Positions 5,031 through 12,349 of a stretch of 13,819 nucleotides of DNA are shown piece by piece. Origin of the DNA: Verrucomicrobiales bacterium (GTDB lineage Bacteria; Verrucomicrobiota; Verrucomicrobiia; Limisphaerales; JAFMIX01). Numbering within the stretch: the stretch's first letter is position 1; each line of letters begins with the position of its first letter. Made by a program: the position numbers and the translations under genes. The notes under the pieces were generated by a model. It searched no databases. It had not been told where the DNA came from and was given only the letters and a program-made list of their open reading frames with translations. Where the stretch lies: assembly GCA_017853785.1 (NCBI GenBank), contig JAFMIX010000029.1, positions 1 through 13,819 on the forward strand, written 5' to 3'.

Positions 5031-5777
5031 ATGAAACCGGGAGCTTCCAGCAACATCATTGAAATGACCGGCGTCGCCGTCGGCGCGTTGCACGACCCGA
5101 ACACGGTCGTGGTCGAGGACGTGAACTGGACGGTGACTGCGGGCGATTTCTGGGCGGTGGGCGGGCGCACCGGTTCGGGCAAAAGCGATTTTCTGATGCT
5201 GGCCGCCGGCTTGCTGACGCCGCCCCGAGGGCAATGCCGCATCTTCGGCGACGCCCTGCCCATTTTTGAGGAGGCGCGTTTGGCGCAACGCCTGCGGCTC
5301 GGCTTCGTATTCGATGGCGGGCATCTTTTCAACAATCTAACCATTGCAGAGAACGTGGCGTTGCCGTTGCAATATCATTCCACCGCGCCGCCAGCGGAGA
5401 TCGCCGCGCGCGTGGAGCAACTGCTGGCCGCCACGGAATTGACGTCGTGGACCAACAGCACGCCGGGCACGATGGGACGCAACTGGCAAAAACGTGTGGG
5501 CCTCGCCCGCGCCTTGGCACTCGCGCCGGAAGTCCTGCTGTTGGACAACCCGCTCGGCGGCGCCGACGCGCGGCACGCGGCATGGTGGCTGGAATTTCTC
5601 GGCCAGTTGGCCACCGGGCACGAATTGCTGCCCGGCAAACGCGCCGTCACCTTGGTCGTGACGGCGGATGACCTGCACCCGTGGCAACATCGGGCGCGGC
5701 AGTTCGCCGTGCTGCGCGAGGGGCGGCTGGAAGTGTTGGCAAAAGAAAAGTTGGCCGCGGAAACCCCGAACGGATAA
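5031..5777 (+). CDS. MlaF-like ABC ATPase with degenerate catalytic motifs
   Basis: The 248-residue protein has an ABC fold by order and context. Walker A is intact (GRTGSGKS, residues 45-52). The GFVFDGGHLFNNLTIAENVALPL block (91-113) matches MlaF's Q-loop region, but Asp95 stands where Gln is expected. The LSGGQ signature is replaced by MGRNWQ (148-153), although the following KRVGLARAL helix is typical. Walker B reads EVLLLDNP (167-174), with Asn173 in place of the catalytic Glu. The H-loop reads VVTADDL, with Ala212 in place of His. ATP binding looks likely, while hydrolysis by the usual mechanism does not. It lies between mlaE- and mlaD-like genes with gaps of 1 and 9 bases and no frame damage, so it is under selection and should energise or regulate that transporter. 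Because the motifs differ so much, no gene symbol is given. Confidence 0.85.
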   Translation: MKPGASSNIIEMTGVAVGALHDPNTVVVEDVNWTVTAGDFWAVGGRTGSGKSDFLMLAAGLLTPPRGQCRIFGDALPIFEEARLAQRLRLGFVFDGGHLFNNLTIAENVALPLQYHSTAPPAEIAARVEQLLAATELTSWTNSTPGTMGRNWQKRVGLARALALAPEVLLLDNPLGGADARHAAWWLEFLGQLATGHELLPGKRAVTLVVTADDLHPWQHRARQFAVLREGRLEVLAKEKLAAETPNG

Positions 5778-5786
5778 ACATATTTT

Positions 5787-6956
5787 ATGGCATTGAACGA
5801 TTTGACCCCGCAACTGCGCACGCGCCTGAGCCGGATGGAGCGGGCGGTGGGTTGGTTTGTGTTTCTGGCCACGGCGCTGCTGGTGTGCGGCTTCGCGTAT
5901 TACATCTATCACACGGCGGAACGCAAAGGCTGGTTCACGCCCAAGTTCAAATACCAGACTTCGCTCAACAACGCCGCCGGCATCAAGGTCGGCGACCCCG
6001 TCAAGCTCATGGGCTTCAATGCCGGCGAAATCACCGAAATCATCCCCAACGCCCCCGATGCCTATTACGGCGTGACCGTCAACTTCATCATCCTCAAGCC
6101 GCATTACGGCTACATCTGGGACGATTCGGCGGTGAAGGTGGGCTCGGATCTGCTCGGCAACCGCTTCCTCGAAATCACCAAGGGCGCGGCGGGCGTGCCG
6201 ACCATCGACGAAGGTACGAACCAAACCCCGCAAGCCCTGCTGCGGTGGACGACCGCGCGCGACACACGGAAGGCCTTGCTCGCCGAAACCCGCGCCGCCC
6301 ATCCCGGACTGGAACAATCCGACCGCGCCAAGTTCAACTGGTTTCTCATCGACGGCCTCAAGAGCCGCCTCGCCGCCGACCGCACGCACAGCTACACGAA
6401 CCTGACCGAAATTTATTGGATTGAACCGCTTGAAACTGCCGCCCTGAACGAGCGCCTCGAACGCGTCGCCACCCAGATCGAGCAGGCGATGCCGAACCTC
6501 CTCAGCCTCACCAACAAGATTGCCGCCGTCCTCGACAACTCCGCGCAACTCACCTCCAACCTGAACGTCGTGGCCGTCAACGTGCAGCCCGTCATTGCCA
6601 ACGCCCGCGACCTCACCGCGCAGTTGCGCGGGCCCGGCGCGCTCGGCAACTGGGCGCTCACCACCAACATGAGCCAGCACCTCGAAGCCGCGCTCGCCCG
6701 GGCGGATTCCGCGCTGACGACCGTGGACACCAACCTGCCCGCCACGCTGGAGGGAATCAACCGCTCACTGGAAAATCTTGCGGGCATCACCGGCAACCTG
6801 AGAGCGCAGGTCGAGGCCAACACCAATCTTCTGACTCATGTCTCCAAAACCATCGTGGACACGGATGACATGGTGCAAGGCCTGAAGCGCCACTGGCTGT
6901 TGCGTTCCGCCTTCAAGCCCGCCAAGACCAACGCCCCGCCTCCACCACGCCGGTAG
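5787..6956 (+). CDS. mlaD: MlaD-family (MCE domain) lipid-transport protein
   Basis: The 389-residue protein has a cytoplasmic N-terminus, one membrane helix (about 20-42, GWFVFLATALLVCGFAYYI) and an MCE domain at about 53-135 (TSLNNAAGIKVGDPVKLMGF, ITEI, SAVKVGSDLLGNRFLEITKG). The remaining ~250 residues are mostly helical and rich in Asn, Ala and Leu, with a coiled-coil-like periodicity (about 215-370), ending in a Pro-rich PPPPRR tail. E. coli MlaD is only 183 residues, so the periplasmic extension is long, more like PqiB/Mce-type proteins that may form a tunnel. It should bind phospholipids in the periplasm with the MlaE-like permease. ATG 5787 lies 9 bases after the ATPase stop and has no clear SD. 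No MlaA, MlaB or MlaC gene is in the window. Confidence 0.9.
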   Translation: MALNDLTPQLRTRLSRMERAVGWFVFLATALLVCGFAYYIYHTAERKGWFTPKFKYQTSLNNAAGIKVGDPVKLMGFNAGEITEIIPNAPDAYYGVTVNFIILKPHYGYIWDDSAVKVGSDLLGNRFLEITKGAAGVPTIDEGTNQTPQALLRWTTARDTRKALLAETRAAHPGLEQSDRAKFNWFLIDGLKSRLAADRTHSYTNLTEIYWIEPLETAALNERLERVATQIEQAMPNLLSLTNKIAAVLDNSAQLTSNLNVVAVNVQPVIANARDLTAQLRGPGALGNWALTTNMSQHLEAALARADSALTTVDTNLPATLEGINRSLENLAGITGNLRAQVEANTNLLTHVSKTIVDTDDMVQGLKRHWLLRSAFKPAKTNAPPPPRR

Positions 6957-6998
6957 TTCCGGTGTAACGTCCGTCCAAAGCGAGGCGTCGTAATTTTC

Positions 6999-7733
6999 AT
7001 GCAGGCCAGCCAGAGAGCCGGTTTTGCCTTGATCGAGTTGCTCGTGGTTATCGCCATCATCGCGGGGCTCGCGGGTCCGCTGCTGCCCGCGTTGGGCCGG
7101 GCGAAAGAAGTCGGCAAACGCATCGCTTGCACGAACAACCTGAAGCAGCTCGACCTCGCCGCCAAGATGTATGTGGACGAAAACCAGGACTGCTAGCCGC
7201 CCCGCTCCCGTGCAGACCGCTGGCCGAACAAGTTCTACGAATATTACGGGAAGAACCTAAAAATTTTGCTGTGCCCCACGGAAGCCACAAACGCGCCCGC
7301 CACCAGCAGCAATGGCACGAGTGCGACCGCTGACAGGACGCCGCGCAGTTATTTGATCAACGGCTGGAATGATCATTACGCAGATATCCTCAGCCCGGCC
7401 GAGTTTGGCCAATACATGGCCGGGAACTACACCAACGGCTTGAAGGAATCTGTCATCACCCACCCCACGGACACGGTGGTGCTGGGCGAAAAGCGCGCCG
7501 AGACCGGGGATTACCACATGGATCTGCTCGAAGGCACGGGCAAAGATTTCAGCGGCGTGGCGGAACTCAGCCGCCATTCTGGACAGGGTGCGAGCACGAA
7601 ATCCGGGGGAGTGATCCACCCGTTCGCCGATGGCAGTGCGCGTTACCTGAGATTTCCCCGGTCGCTGAACCCGCTGAACTTGTGGGCGATCAGCGACGCC
7701 AACCGGATCAAATATCAGGTTATTTTTAACTAA
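6999..7733 (+). pseudogene. Type II secretion-like pseudopilin gene broken by an in-frame amber codon
   Basis: ATG 6999 opens a prepilin-type N-terminus: short leader ending in Gly8, then FALIELLVVIAIIAGLAGPLLPALGRAK, with the Glu+5 and a typical hydrophobic helix (Ala replaces the usual Thr of GFTLIELL). Family-like IACTNNLKQLDLAAKMYVDENQD follows. A TAG at 7194-7196 stops the frame after 65 residues. The same frame continues without any shift (PPRSRADRWPNKFYEYYGK, KILLCPTE) to TAA at 7731-7733, with the late motifs GASTKSGGVIHPFADGSARYL common in these Planctomycetes/Verrucomicrobia pseudopilins. Family members usually have YPP here, so TAC to TAG is the likely change. TAG ends other genes here (6956, 9804), so it is a normal stop. 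The 65-residue stub would still carry the membrane helix. Confidence 0.8.
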
Positions 7734-7840
7734 AGCGGCTTTGTCCTAGCCTCACTTTATCGCGGTTCTCAGTCCCCGGCGCCCGATAATAACACCCCCC
7801 GATCCTCCCCATAAACAGCGGAGTCGCGCACTACCCTGGT

Positions 7841-7873
7841 AAAACAAAAACCCCGCCGGGTTGGCCGGCGGGG
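7841..7873 (-). terminator. Intrinsic terminator of the rplM-rpsI operon
   Basis: CCCCGCCGG (7851-7859) and CCGGCGGGG (7865-7873) form a perfect 9-bp GC stem with a 5-base loop. On the minus strand it is followed by TTTTTGTTTT (complement of 7841-7850). It lies 20 bases beyond the rpsI stop codon. Confidence 0.9.
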
Positions 7874-7893
7874 CTGTGAAACTTCCGCACCGA

Positions 7894-8295
7894 TTAACGC
7901 TTGCTGAACTGGAAGCGTTTGCGCGCGCCGGGTTGGCCGTATTTCTTACGTTCCTTGGCGCGGGAATCGCGCGTAAGGAGGCCTTCGGCTTTGAGCGCGG
8001 GCCGGAGATTCACGTCGAACTCCAGCAGCGCGCGGGAGATGCCGTGGCGCACCGCGCCAGCTTGGCCGTTCGGGCCGCCGCCTTGGACATTGACGCGCAC
8101 GTCCAGCTTGTCCGCCGTGCCGGTGACGGTCAGCGGCTGGGTGACGACGCCGCGCTGGATTTCCAGCGGGAAATAAGTTTCAAACTTGCGCCCGTTCACG
8201 GTGATTTTGCCGGAGCCGGTGGCGATGCGGACGCGGGCGACGGCGGTTTTGCGCCGACCAGTGCCGAGGTACTCTTGAATTTTAGATGCAGCCAT
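7894..8295 (-). CDS. rpsI: 30S ribosomal protein S9
   Basis: The 133-residue protein matches S9 throughout: YLGTGRRKTAVARVRI near the N-terminus, GKITVNGR, the central VQGGGPNGQAGAVRHGISRAL and the invariant C-terminal end KYGQPGARKRFQFSKR, whose final Lys-Arg reaches the P-site tRNA. It is a structural protein of the small subunit. It starts 21 bases after the rplM stop with no SD and is followed by a strong terminator. The rplM-rpsI order is the usual bacterial one. Confidence 0.98.
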   Translation of the reverse strand: MAASKIQEYLGTGRRKTAVARVRIATGSGKITVNGRKFETYFPLEIQRGVVTQPLTVTGTADKLDVRVNVQGGGPNGQAGAVRHGISRALLEFDVNLRPALKAEGLLTRDSRAKERKKYGQPGARKRFQFSKR

Positions 8296-8316
8296 AAAAT
8301 TGTGCAGGAATCGGAA

Positions 8317-8751
8317 TTAGTTCGCGGCGGGTTGGGCGGCGGGTTGCTGCGCGCTGTGGGGATGCGTCGCGCCTTTGTAAACTTTTAGCTTGGTCAACAG
8401 CACGCGCCCGAGGCGGTTCTTGGGGACCATGCCTTTGACGGCGTGATGAATGAGCTTTTCGGGTTGGCTCGCGCGAACCTGAGCGACGGTCTTGTATTTT
8501 TCGCCGCCCTTCCAGCCGGAGTAGGTCATGAATTCCTTGGCGGTCTCCTTCTTGCCGGTGACCTTGACCTTCTCGGCGTTGATGACGACGACGAAGTCGC
8601 CAGCGTCCATGTGTGGGGTGAATACGGGTTTGTTTTTTCCGCGCAGAATGTTGGCGACCTGTGCGGCCAAACGGCCCAGCACAGCACCATCGGCATCAAT
8701 CACATGCCACTTGCGGGCGTCGATATCAATTTTCGGCAAATGCGTTTTCAT
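8317..8751 (-). CDS. rplM: 50S ribosomal protein L13
   Basis: The 144-residue protein has the L13 pattern: KWHVIDADGAVLGRLAAQVANILRGKNK, FTPHMDAGDFVVVINAEKVKVTGKK, then YSGWKGGEKYKT and HAVKGMVPKNRLGRVLLTKLKVYKGATHPH. The last ~10 residues (QQPAAQPAAN) are a low-complexity Ala/Gln/Pro end. It is an early-assembly large-subunit protein. It has its own promoter between it and the upstream tRNA-His gene and shares a transcript with rpsI. Confidence 0.98.
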   Translation of the reverse strand: MKTHLPKIDIDARKWHVIDADGAVLGRLAAQVANILRGKNKPVFTPHMDAGDFVVVINAEKVKVTGKKETAKEFMTYSGWKGGEKYKTVAQVRASQPEKLIHHAVKGMVPKNRLGRVLLTKLKVYKGATHPHSAQQPAAQPAAN

Positions 8752-8775
8752 TTCAAACTTGTTTCAAAGGGGGAA

Positions 8776-8803
8776 AACCTAGCAAACGGTCGCGCCAAGT
8801 CAA
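8776..8803 (-). promoter_or_regulatory. Promoter of rplM-rpsI
   Basis: On the minus strand TTGACT (8803-8798), a 16-base spacer and TAGGTT (8781-8776) lie 25 bases upstream of the rplM start, downstream of tRNA-His. Both boxes fit sigma70 well, with transcription expected near 8769. Confidence 0.6.
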
Positions 8804-8848
8804 CCATCAATTCCCGGAATCTGGCTTGCCCGGCAGCGAAGGTGGAAG

Positions 8849-8924
8849 TGGGGTGGCCAACGGGACTCGAACCCGCAACAACAAGCTCCACAAGCTTGGA
8901 CTCTACCATTGAGCTATAGCCACC
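8849..8924 (-). tRNA. tRNA-His (anticodon GTG)
   Basis: Read on the minus strand, acceptor GTGGCTA (8923-8917) pairs with TGGCCAC (8859-8853). The extra 5' G (-1, complement of 8924) faces C73 at 8852, the histidine identity pair, and CCA is encoded at 8851-8849. The anticodon stem CAAGC/GCTTG encloses TTGTGGA with anticodon GTG. The T arm reads GCGGG-TTCGAGT-CCCGT. It lies upstream of rplM in the same direction. Confidence 0.97.
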
Positions 8925-8935
8925 AACCGGCGGAC

Positions 8936-8963
8936 AGACTAATTTGCCGCCGCGCTTTGTCAA
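8936..8963 (-). promoter_or_regulatory. Promoter of tRNA-His
   Basis: On the minus strand a perfect TTGACA (8963-8958), a 16-base spacer and TAGTCT (8941-8936) lie 12 bases before the tRNA. It is divergent from the FecR-gene promoter, with about 30 bases between the two -35 boxes. Confidence 0.7.
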
Positions 8964-8992
8964 GCCGCGCCCCGGCCACCCCTGAAAATAAA

Positions 8993-9020
8993 TTGACAAC
9001 CCTGCCCTGCGGTCTAGATT
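8993..9020 (+). promoter_or_regulatory. Promoter of the FecR-domain gene
   Basis: A perfect TTGACA (8993-8998), a 16-base spacer and TAGATT (9015-9020) put the transcript start near 9027. AAGG at 9042-9045, six bases before ATG 9052, can act as the ribosome binding site. A strong constitutive promoter is suggested. Confidence 0.75.
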
Positions 9021-9051
9021 TACGCCGTATCAGGTTCAACCAAGGTTTTTT

Positions 9052-9804
9052 ATGAAACAGTCATTCTCCGCCGTGAAATGGTTCATGTTGGTCCTCGTTT
9101 GCGTTGGCATCAGCTCCAATGCCTTGGCCGATACCGCCAAAGTCATCCGCATCAAGGGCGCGGCCCGCTACTCCGCTACCGCCAACGATCAGTGGGTCAC
9201 CCTGCGCGAAGGCGATATCCTTAAGGCTGGCGCCGTCATTCAGACCGCGTCCGAATCGATTGTGGATCTCCTCGTGAGTGCGGATAGCGTCGCCCCCAGC
9301 CCGGTTGTGCGGCGCTTTAGCCCAAGCACCACCACGGACGCCGCCCAGAACACCATACGCCTCCGCGAAAACACCGTCCTCGCCCTCGACAAACTCTCCT
9401 CCGAACAGACCGGTGCGGACGTTGTAACCGACTATCAATTGGATCTGCGGGCAGGCCATATTCTGGGTAACGTTAAGAAACTCTCCGCCGCTTCCCGCTA
9501 CGAAGTAAAACTCCCCAACGGTGTCGCCGGCGTGCGCGGCACACTCTTCGACCTCGGTGCCAGCGGCAGCCTTACGGTTTATTTTGGTTCAGTGACCATT
9601 ACCTACTATGACGCGAACAACCTGCGCCACACCACAACTGTGAACGCCGGAAATGTGCTCGATTTGAAAACCAGCAACCAGACCCCGATTCCCGCCGGTA
9701 ATAGACCGGACTCTGTTCAAGCCGGCAACTCCATTGCAGCCGTCCTCTACACGCGCGAAGACGGCACCCAAGTGACCATCTCCCCTGTCATGGGTAAAAA
9801 CTAG
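9052..9804 (+). CDS. Exported FecR-domain protein
   Basis: The 250-residue protein begins with a Sec signal peptide (KQSFSAVKW, hydrophobic FMLVLVCVGISS, cleavage likely after NALA at residue 26). A FecR domain follows: VTLREGDILKAGAVIQTASESIVDL near 49-73, LRENTVLALDKL near 104-115, DYQLDLRAGHILGNVKKLSAAS, and the family's best-kept block YEVKLPNGVAGVRGTLFDL near 145-163. The classical FecR anti-sigma part is absent, so the protein is free in the periplasm. Its gene has a strong promoter and its own terminator and is followed in the same direction by a CHASE2-cyclase. FecR proteins are often found next to CHASE2-cyclases, where they are thought to act as envelope sensors or ligands for CHASE2; that role is inferred here. 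Confidence 0.85.
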   Translation: MKQSFSAVKWFMLVLVCVGISSNALADTAKVIRIKGAARYSATANDQWVTLREGDILKAGAVIQTASESIVDLLVSADSVAPSPVVRRFSPSTTTDAAQNTIRLRENTVLALDKLSSEQTGADVVTDYQLDLRAGHILGNVKKLSAASRYEVKLPNGVAGVRGTLFDLGASGSLTVYFGSVTITYYDANNLRHTTTVNAGNVLDLKTSNQTPIPAGNRPDSVQAGNSIAAVLYTREDGTQVTISPVMGKN

Positions 9805-9875
9805 CCACCGCGCTAGAGAGAGTGACTCCACCGCTCGTGGATGACTGACCACTGATTCCGGCAACGTTTTTCCAA

Positions 9876-9914
9876 CCCCAGAGCACCCTTGAGTTGCTCT
9901 GGGGTTTTTGTTTT
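9876..9914 (+). terminator. Intrinsic terminator after the FecR-domain gene
   Basis: CCCCAGAGCA (9876-9885) and TGCTCTGGGG (9895-9904) form a perfect 10-bp stem with a 9-base loop, followed by TTTTTGTTTT (9905-9914). It ends only 10 bases before the preferred start of the cyclase gene, so it can separate or attenuate expression of the pair. Confidence 0.92.
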
Positions 9915-9924
9915 GCTCCCGCTA

Positions 9925-12327
9925 GTGAAACCCTCCCCGCGCATCCCCCTGCTCCTCGCCGGCAGCGTCATCGTGCTCCTCTGCCTCCTGCAAGACCTCC
10001 GAATAGATGCTCTTGAACAGCTCGAAGCCCGCACCTTTGACGCCCGAGCCCGTCTCGCAGCCCGCTTCCCCACCCCCACCGCCACCAACCTCGGCTTCGT
10101 CTTCATCAGCGACGCTTCCATCGCCCGGCTCAAGGACGGCTCGTTGGAGGATGCCGGCGGAAGGAAATTCCGCTACGGCCTCTACTGGCCGCGCCATATC
10201 TATGGCCGCGTCCTCCGTGAACTCGCCGCCCAAGGGGCTACCGCCGTCGGCTACGATGTCCTTTTCGCTGAAACCCGCCCCGACCACGCCCCCATTCTCG
10301 TCGCCACCAACACCGAACCCAGTCTCGAAAATTTCCTCGCGCAACTCCATCCCGGCGAAACGCCCTTCCTCTCCGCCGGCGAGATCAATGTCGAGTCCGA
10401 TGACTTCTTCGCCTGGCAACTCCATCGCGCCGGCATCGCCAGCATCGCCGCCAACCAAGGCGTCCTCCCGCACGCCCGCTTCCGCAACCACGCCGCCGTC
10501 GCCGACATCGCCGCGCGTCCGGATTCCGACGGCGTCCTGCGCCGCGCCCGCGCCTTCACCGAATACCGCCGCTGGCATCCCATCTTCGAACAAGCCGCCC
10601 GCGAATATGGCCTCGACCTCGAACGCGCCGATATCCAACCGCGCCAACTCACCCTCGCCACCGCCGGCGGCGAAAAAATCAAGATCCCCCGCGCCGCCGA
10701 CGGCACCTTTGACCCCGTTGATTTCGGCGGCGCGGCGGCAGCAAAGATCCCCCGTGCCCAACCCTTCACCACCGAACGCATCTGGCAAATGGGCATCGCC
10801 CTCGCCGCCCGCCAGCTCGGCCTCGACCTCACCCGGGCCGAGGTGGATTTGCCACGCGGCCAAATCACCTTGCGCGGTCCCGGCGGCCTGACCCGCACCA
10901 TCCCCGTGGACACGCACGGCTACTTCCCGATTGACTGGCAACTCCCGCCCAACGACCCGCGCCTCACCCGCGAGCCGTTTGAAAATCTCCTCGCCCTCGA
11001 CCACGCCCGCGCGCTCGGCCAGACCAACGACCTTCCCGAGCGCTGGCGCGGCAAACTCGTCGTCATCGGCTCCACCGCCTCCGGCAACGACCTCACCGAC
11101 CGCGGCGCCACCCCCCTGGAGCACGACACCGTGCTCATGAGCAAACACTGGAACGTCGCCAACGCCGTCCTGACCGACCGCTTCATCCGCCGCACCACCC
11201 CCGCGCAGGATCTGCTGCTGCTCGTCCTCCTCGGGGCGCTCGCCGCCGCGCTGACCCTGCGCCTGCCCACGCTCACCGGCTCGCTCGCCATCCTCGCCAC
11301 CATCGGACTCTACCTCGGTGTGGCGCTGCTGCTCTACGTCCAGCAACGCTGCTGGTTGCCCGTGTTTCTGCCCATCGTCGGAGCGCTCATCACCCAACAC
11401 GGCTGCCTCGTGACCTGGCGGGCCGTGTTTGAACAGGCCGAAAAACGCCGCGTCCGCTCCGTCTTTTCCCGGATTATCGCACCCGAAGTCGTCTCCGAAC
11501 TGCTCGCAGCGGACACCGTCGCCCTCAATGGCATCCGGCGCGAGATCACCATCTTCTTCGCCGACGTGCGCGGCTTCACCGCCTTCACCGATGCCAGCCG
11601 GGATGCCGCCATCGCCACCGCGCGCGAAAAGAATCTCTCCCCCGCCGCCGCCGAAGCGCTCTTCGACCTCGAAGCGCGGGAGAGCATCCAAACCATCAAC
11701 GCCTACCTCGCGCTCGTCGCCGATCAGATCAAGGCGCACGGCGGCACGCTCGACAAATACATCGGCGATTGCGTCATGGCCTTCTGGAACGCCCCCGGCG
11801 CCAACCCGCAGCACACACTCCAATGCGTCCGCGCCGCCATCGCCGCCCAGCGCGCCATCGATGACCTAAACCGCCACCGCGCCGCGCTCAACGACACCCG
11901 CGAACTGGAGAACCTCCAGCGCGCCGCTTCCGGTCAACCGCCGTTGCCTCCGCTGCCCATCCTCACCCTCGGCATCGGCATCAACACCGGCCCCGCCATC
12001 GTCGGCCTCATGGGTTCGGATGCGCACCTCCTCAACTACACCGCGTTCGGCCGCGAAGTGAATCTCGCCAGCCGCCTCGAATCTCTGTCCGGCCGCGGCC
12101 GGATCCTCATCGGCGAAACCACCTTCGCCGCCATCCGACGCGCCGACCCCGCACTCGCCGCCACCTGCACCGCGCTCGCGCCTGCCAACTTGAAAGGCAT
12201 CCGTGAATCCGTGAACGTTTTTGAAGTCGCCTGGCGCCTGCCCGGCACCATCTCACCCGTGATCGACGACTACGGTTCCGCGTCCAGCTTCGCGACCTCC
12301 GTGACGGGTATGTTCCGCAAGAGTTGA
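9925..12327 (+). CDS. CHASE2-domain class III adenylate/guanylate cyclase
   Basis: The 800-residue protein has a membrane helix at ~7-25, an extracytoplasmic CHASE2 sensor (about 30-400, with YGLYWPRHIYGRVLRELAAQGA and VGYDVLFAE typical of the family), three more helices (about 428-495), a linker, and a class III cyclase domain (about 535-780). Catalytic residues are present: metal-binding Asp547 (FFADVRGF) and Asp615 (DKYIGD), and transition-state Asn713 and Arg717 (GREVNLASRLE). Lys611 favours ATP as substrate, but this was not tested by alignment. Two insertions relative to common cyclases lie at ~553-585 and ~645-670. GTG 9925 is preferred because the longer frame from TTG 9889 begins inside the terminator hairpin; TTG 9913 is another option. 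No promoter of its own is obvious. It probably turns an envelope signal, perhaps via the upstream FecR protein, into cyclic nucleotide. Confidence 0.9.
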   Translation: MKPSPRIPLLLAGSVIVLLCLLQDLRIDALEQLEARTFDARARLAARFPTPTATNLGFVFISDASIARLKDGSLEDAGGRKFRYGLYWPRHIYGRVLRELAAQGATAVGYDVLFAETRPDHAPILVATNTEPSLENFLAQLHPGETPFLSAGEINVESDDFFAWQLHRAGIASIAANQGVLPHARFRNHAAVADIAARPDSDGVLRRARAFTEYRRWHPIFEQAAREYGLDLERADIQPRQLTLATAGGEKIKIPRAADGTFDPVDFGGAAAAKIPRAQPFTTERIWQMGIALAARQLGLDLTRAEVDLPRGQITLRGPGGLTRTIPVDTHGYFPIDWQLPPNDPRLTREPFENLLALDHARALGQTNDLPERWRGKLVVIGSTASGNDLTDRGATPLEHDTVLMSKHWNVANAVLTDRFIRRTTPAQDLLLLVLLGALAAALTLRLPTLTGSLAILATIGLYLGVALLLYVQQRCWLPVFLPIVGALITQHGCLVTWRAVFEQAEKRRVRSVFSRIIAPEVVSELLAADTVALNGIRREITIFFADVRGFTAFTDASRDAAIATAREKNLSPAAAEALFDLEARESIQTINAYLALVADQIKAHGGTLDKYIGDCVMAFWNAPGANPQHTLQCVRAAIAAQRAIDDLNRHRAALNDTRELENLQRAASGQPPLPPLPILTLGIGINTGPAIVGLMGSDAHLLNYTAFGREVNLASRLESLSGRGRILIGETTFAAIRRADPALAATCTALAPANLKGIRESVNVFEVAWRLPGTISPVIDDYGSASSFATSVTGMFRKS

Positions 12328-12349
12328 AACCGCCCGGGCAGGCGCCGCT

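Noticed and set aside
4280..6680. Long minus-strand frames (4280-5344 and 5337-6680) opposite the Mla-like genes
   Set aside because: They are shadows of high-GC codons in mlaE, mlaF-like and mlaD; residues are His/Gly/Arg-rich with no recognisable motif.
7861..8388. Plus-strand 175-residue frame over rpsI
   Set aside because: It is antisense to a certain ribosomal protein gene and includes the terminator stem.
8748..8999. Minus-strand frame containing GYSSMVESKLVELVVAGSSPVGHP
   Set aside because: It runs through tRNA-His and its promoter; the peptide is just the tRNA sequence translated, a common artefact.
9922..11823. 633-residue minus-strand frame, Gly/Glu/Val-rich
   Set aside because: It is a GC-bias shadow of the CHASE2-cyclase coding sequence, with repetitive composition and no domain pattern.
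12328..12349. Terminator between the convergent cyclase and MFS genes
   Set aside because: The 22-base gap is GC-rich but has no stable stem followed by a T-run on either strand.
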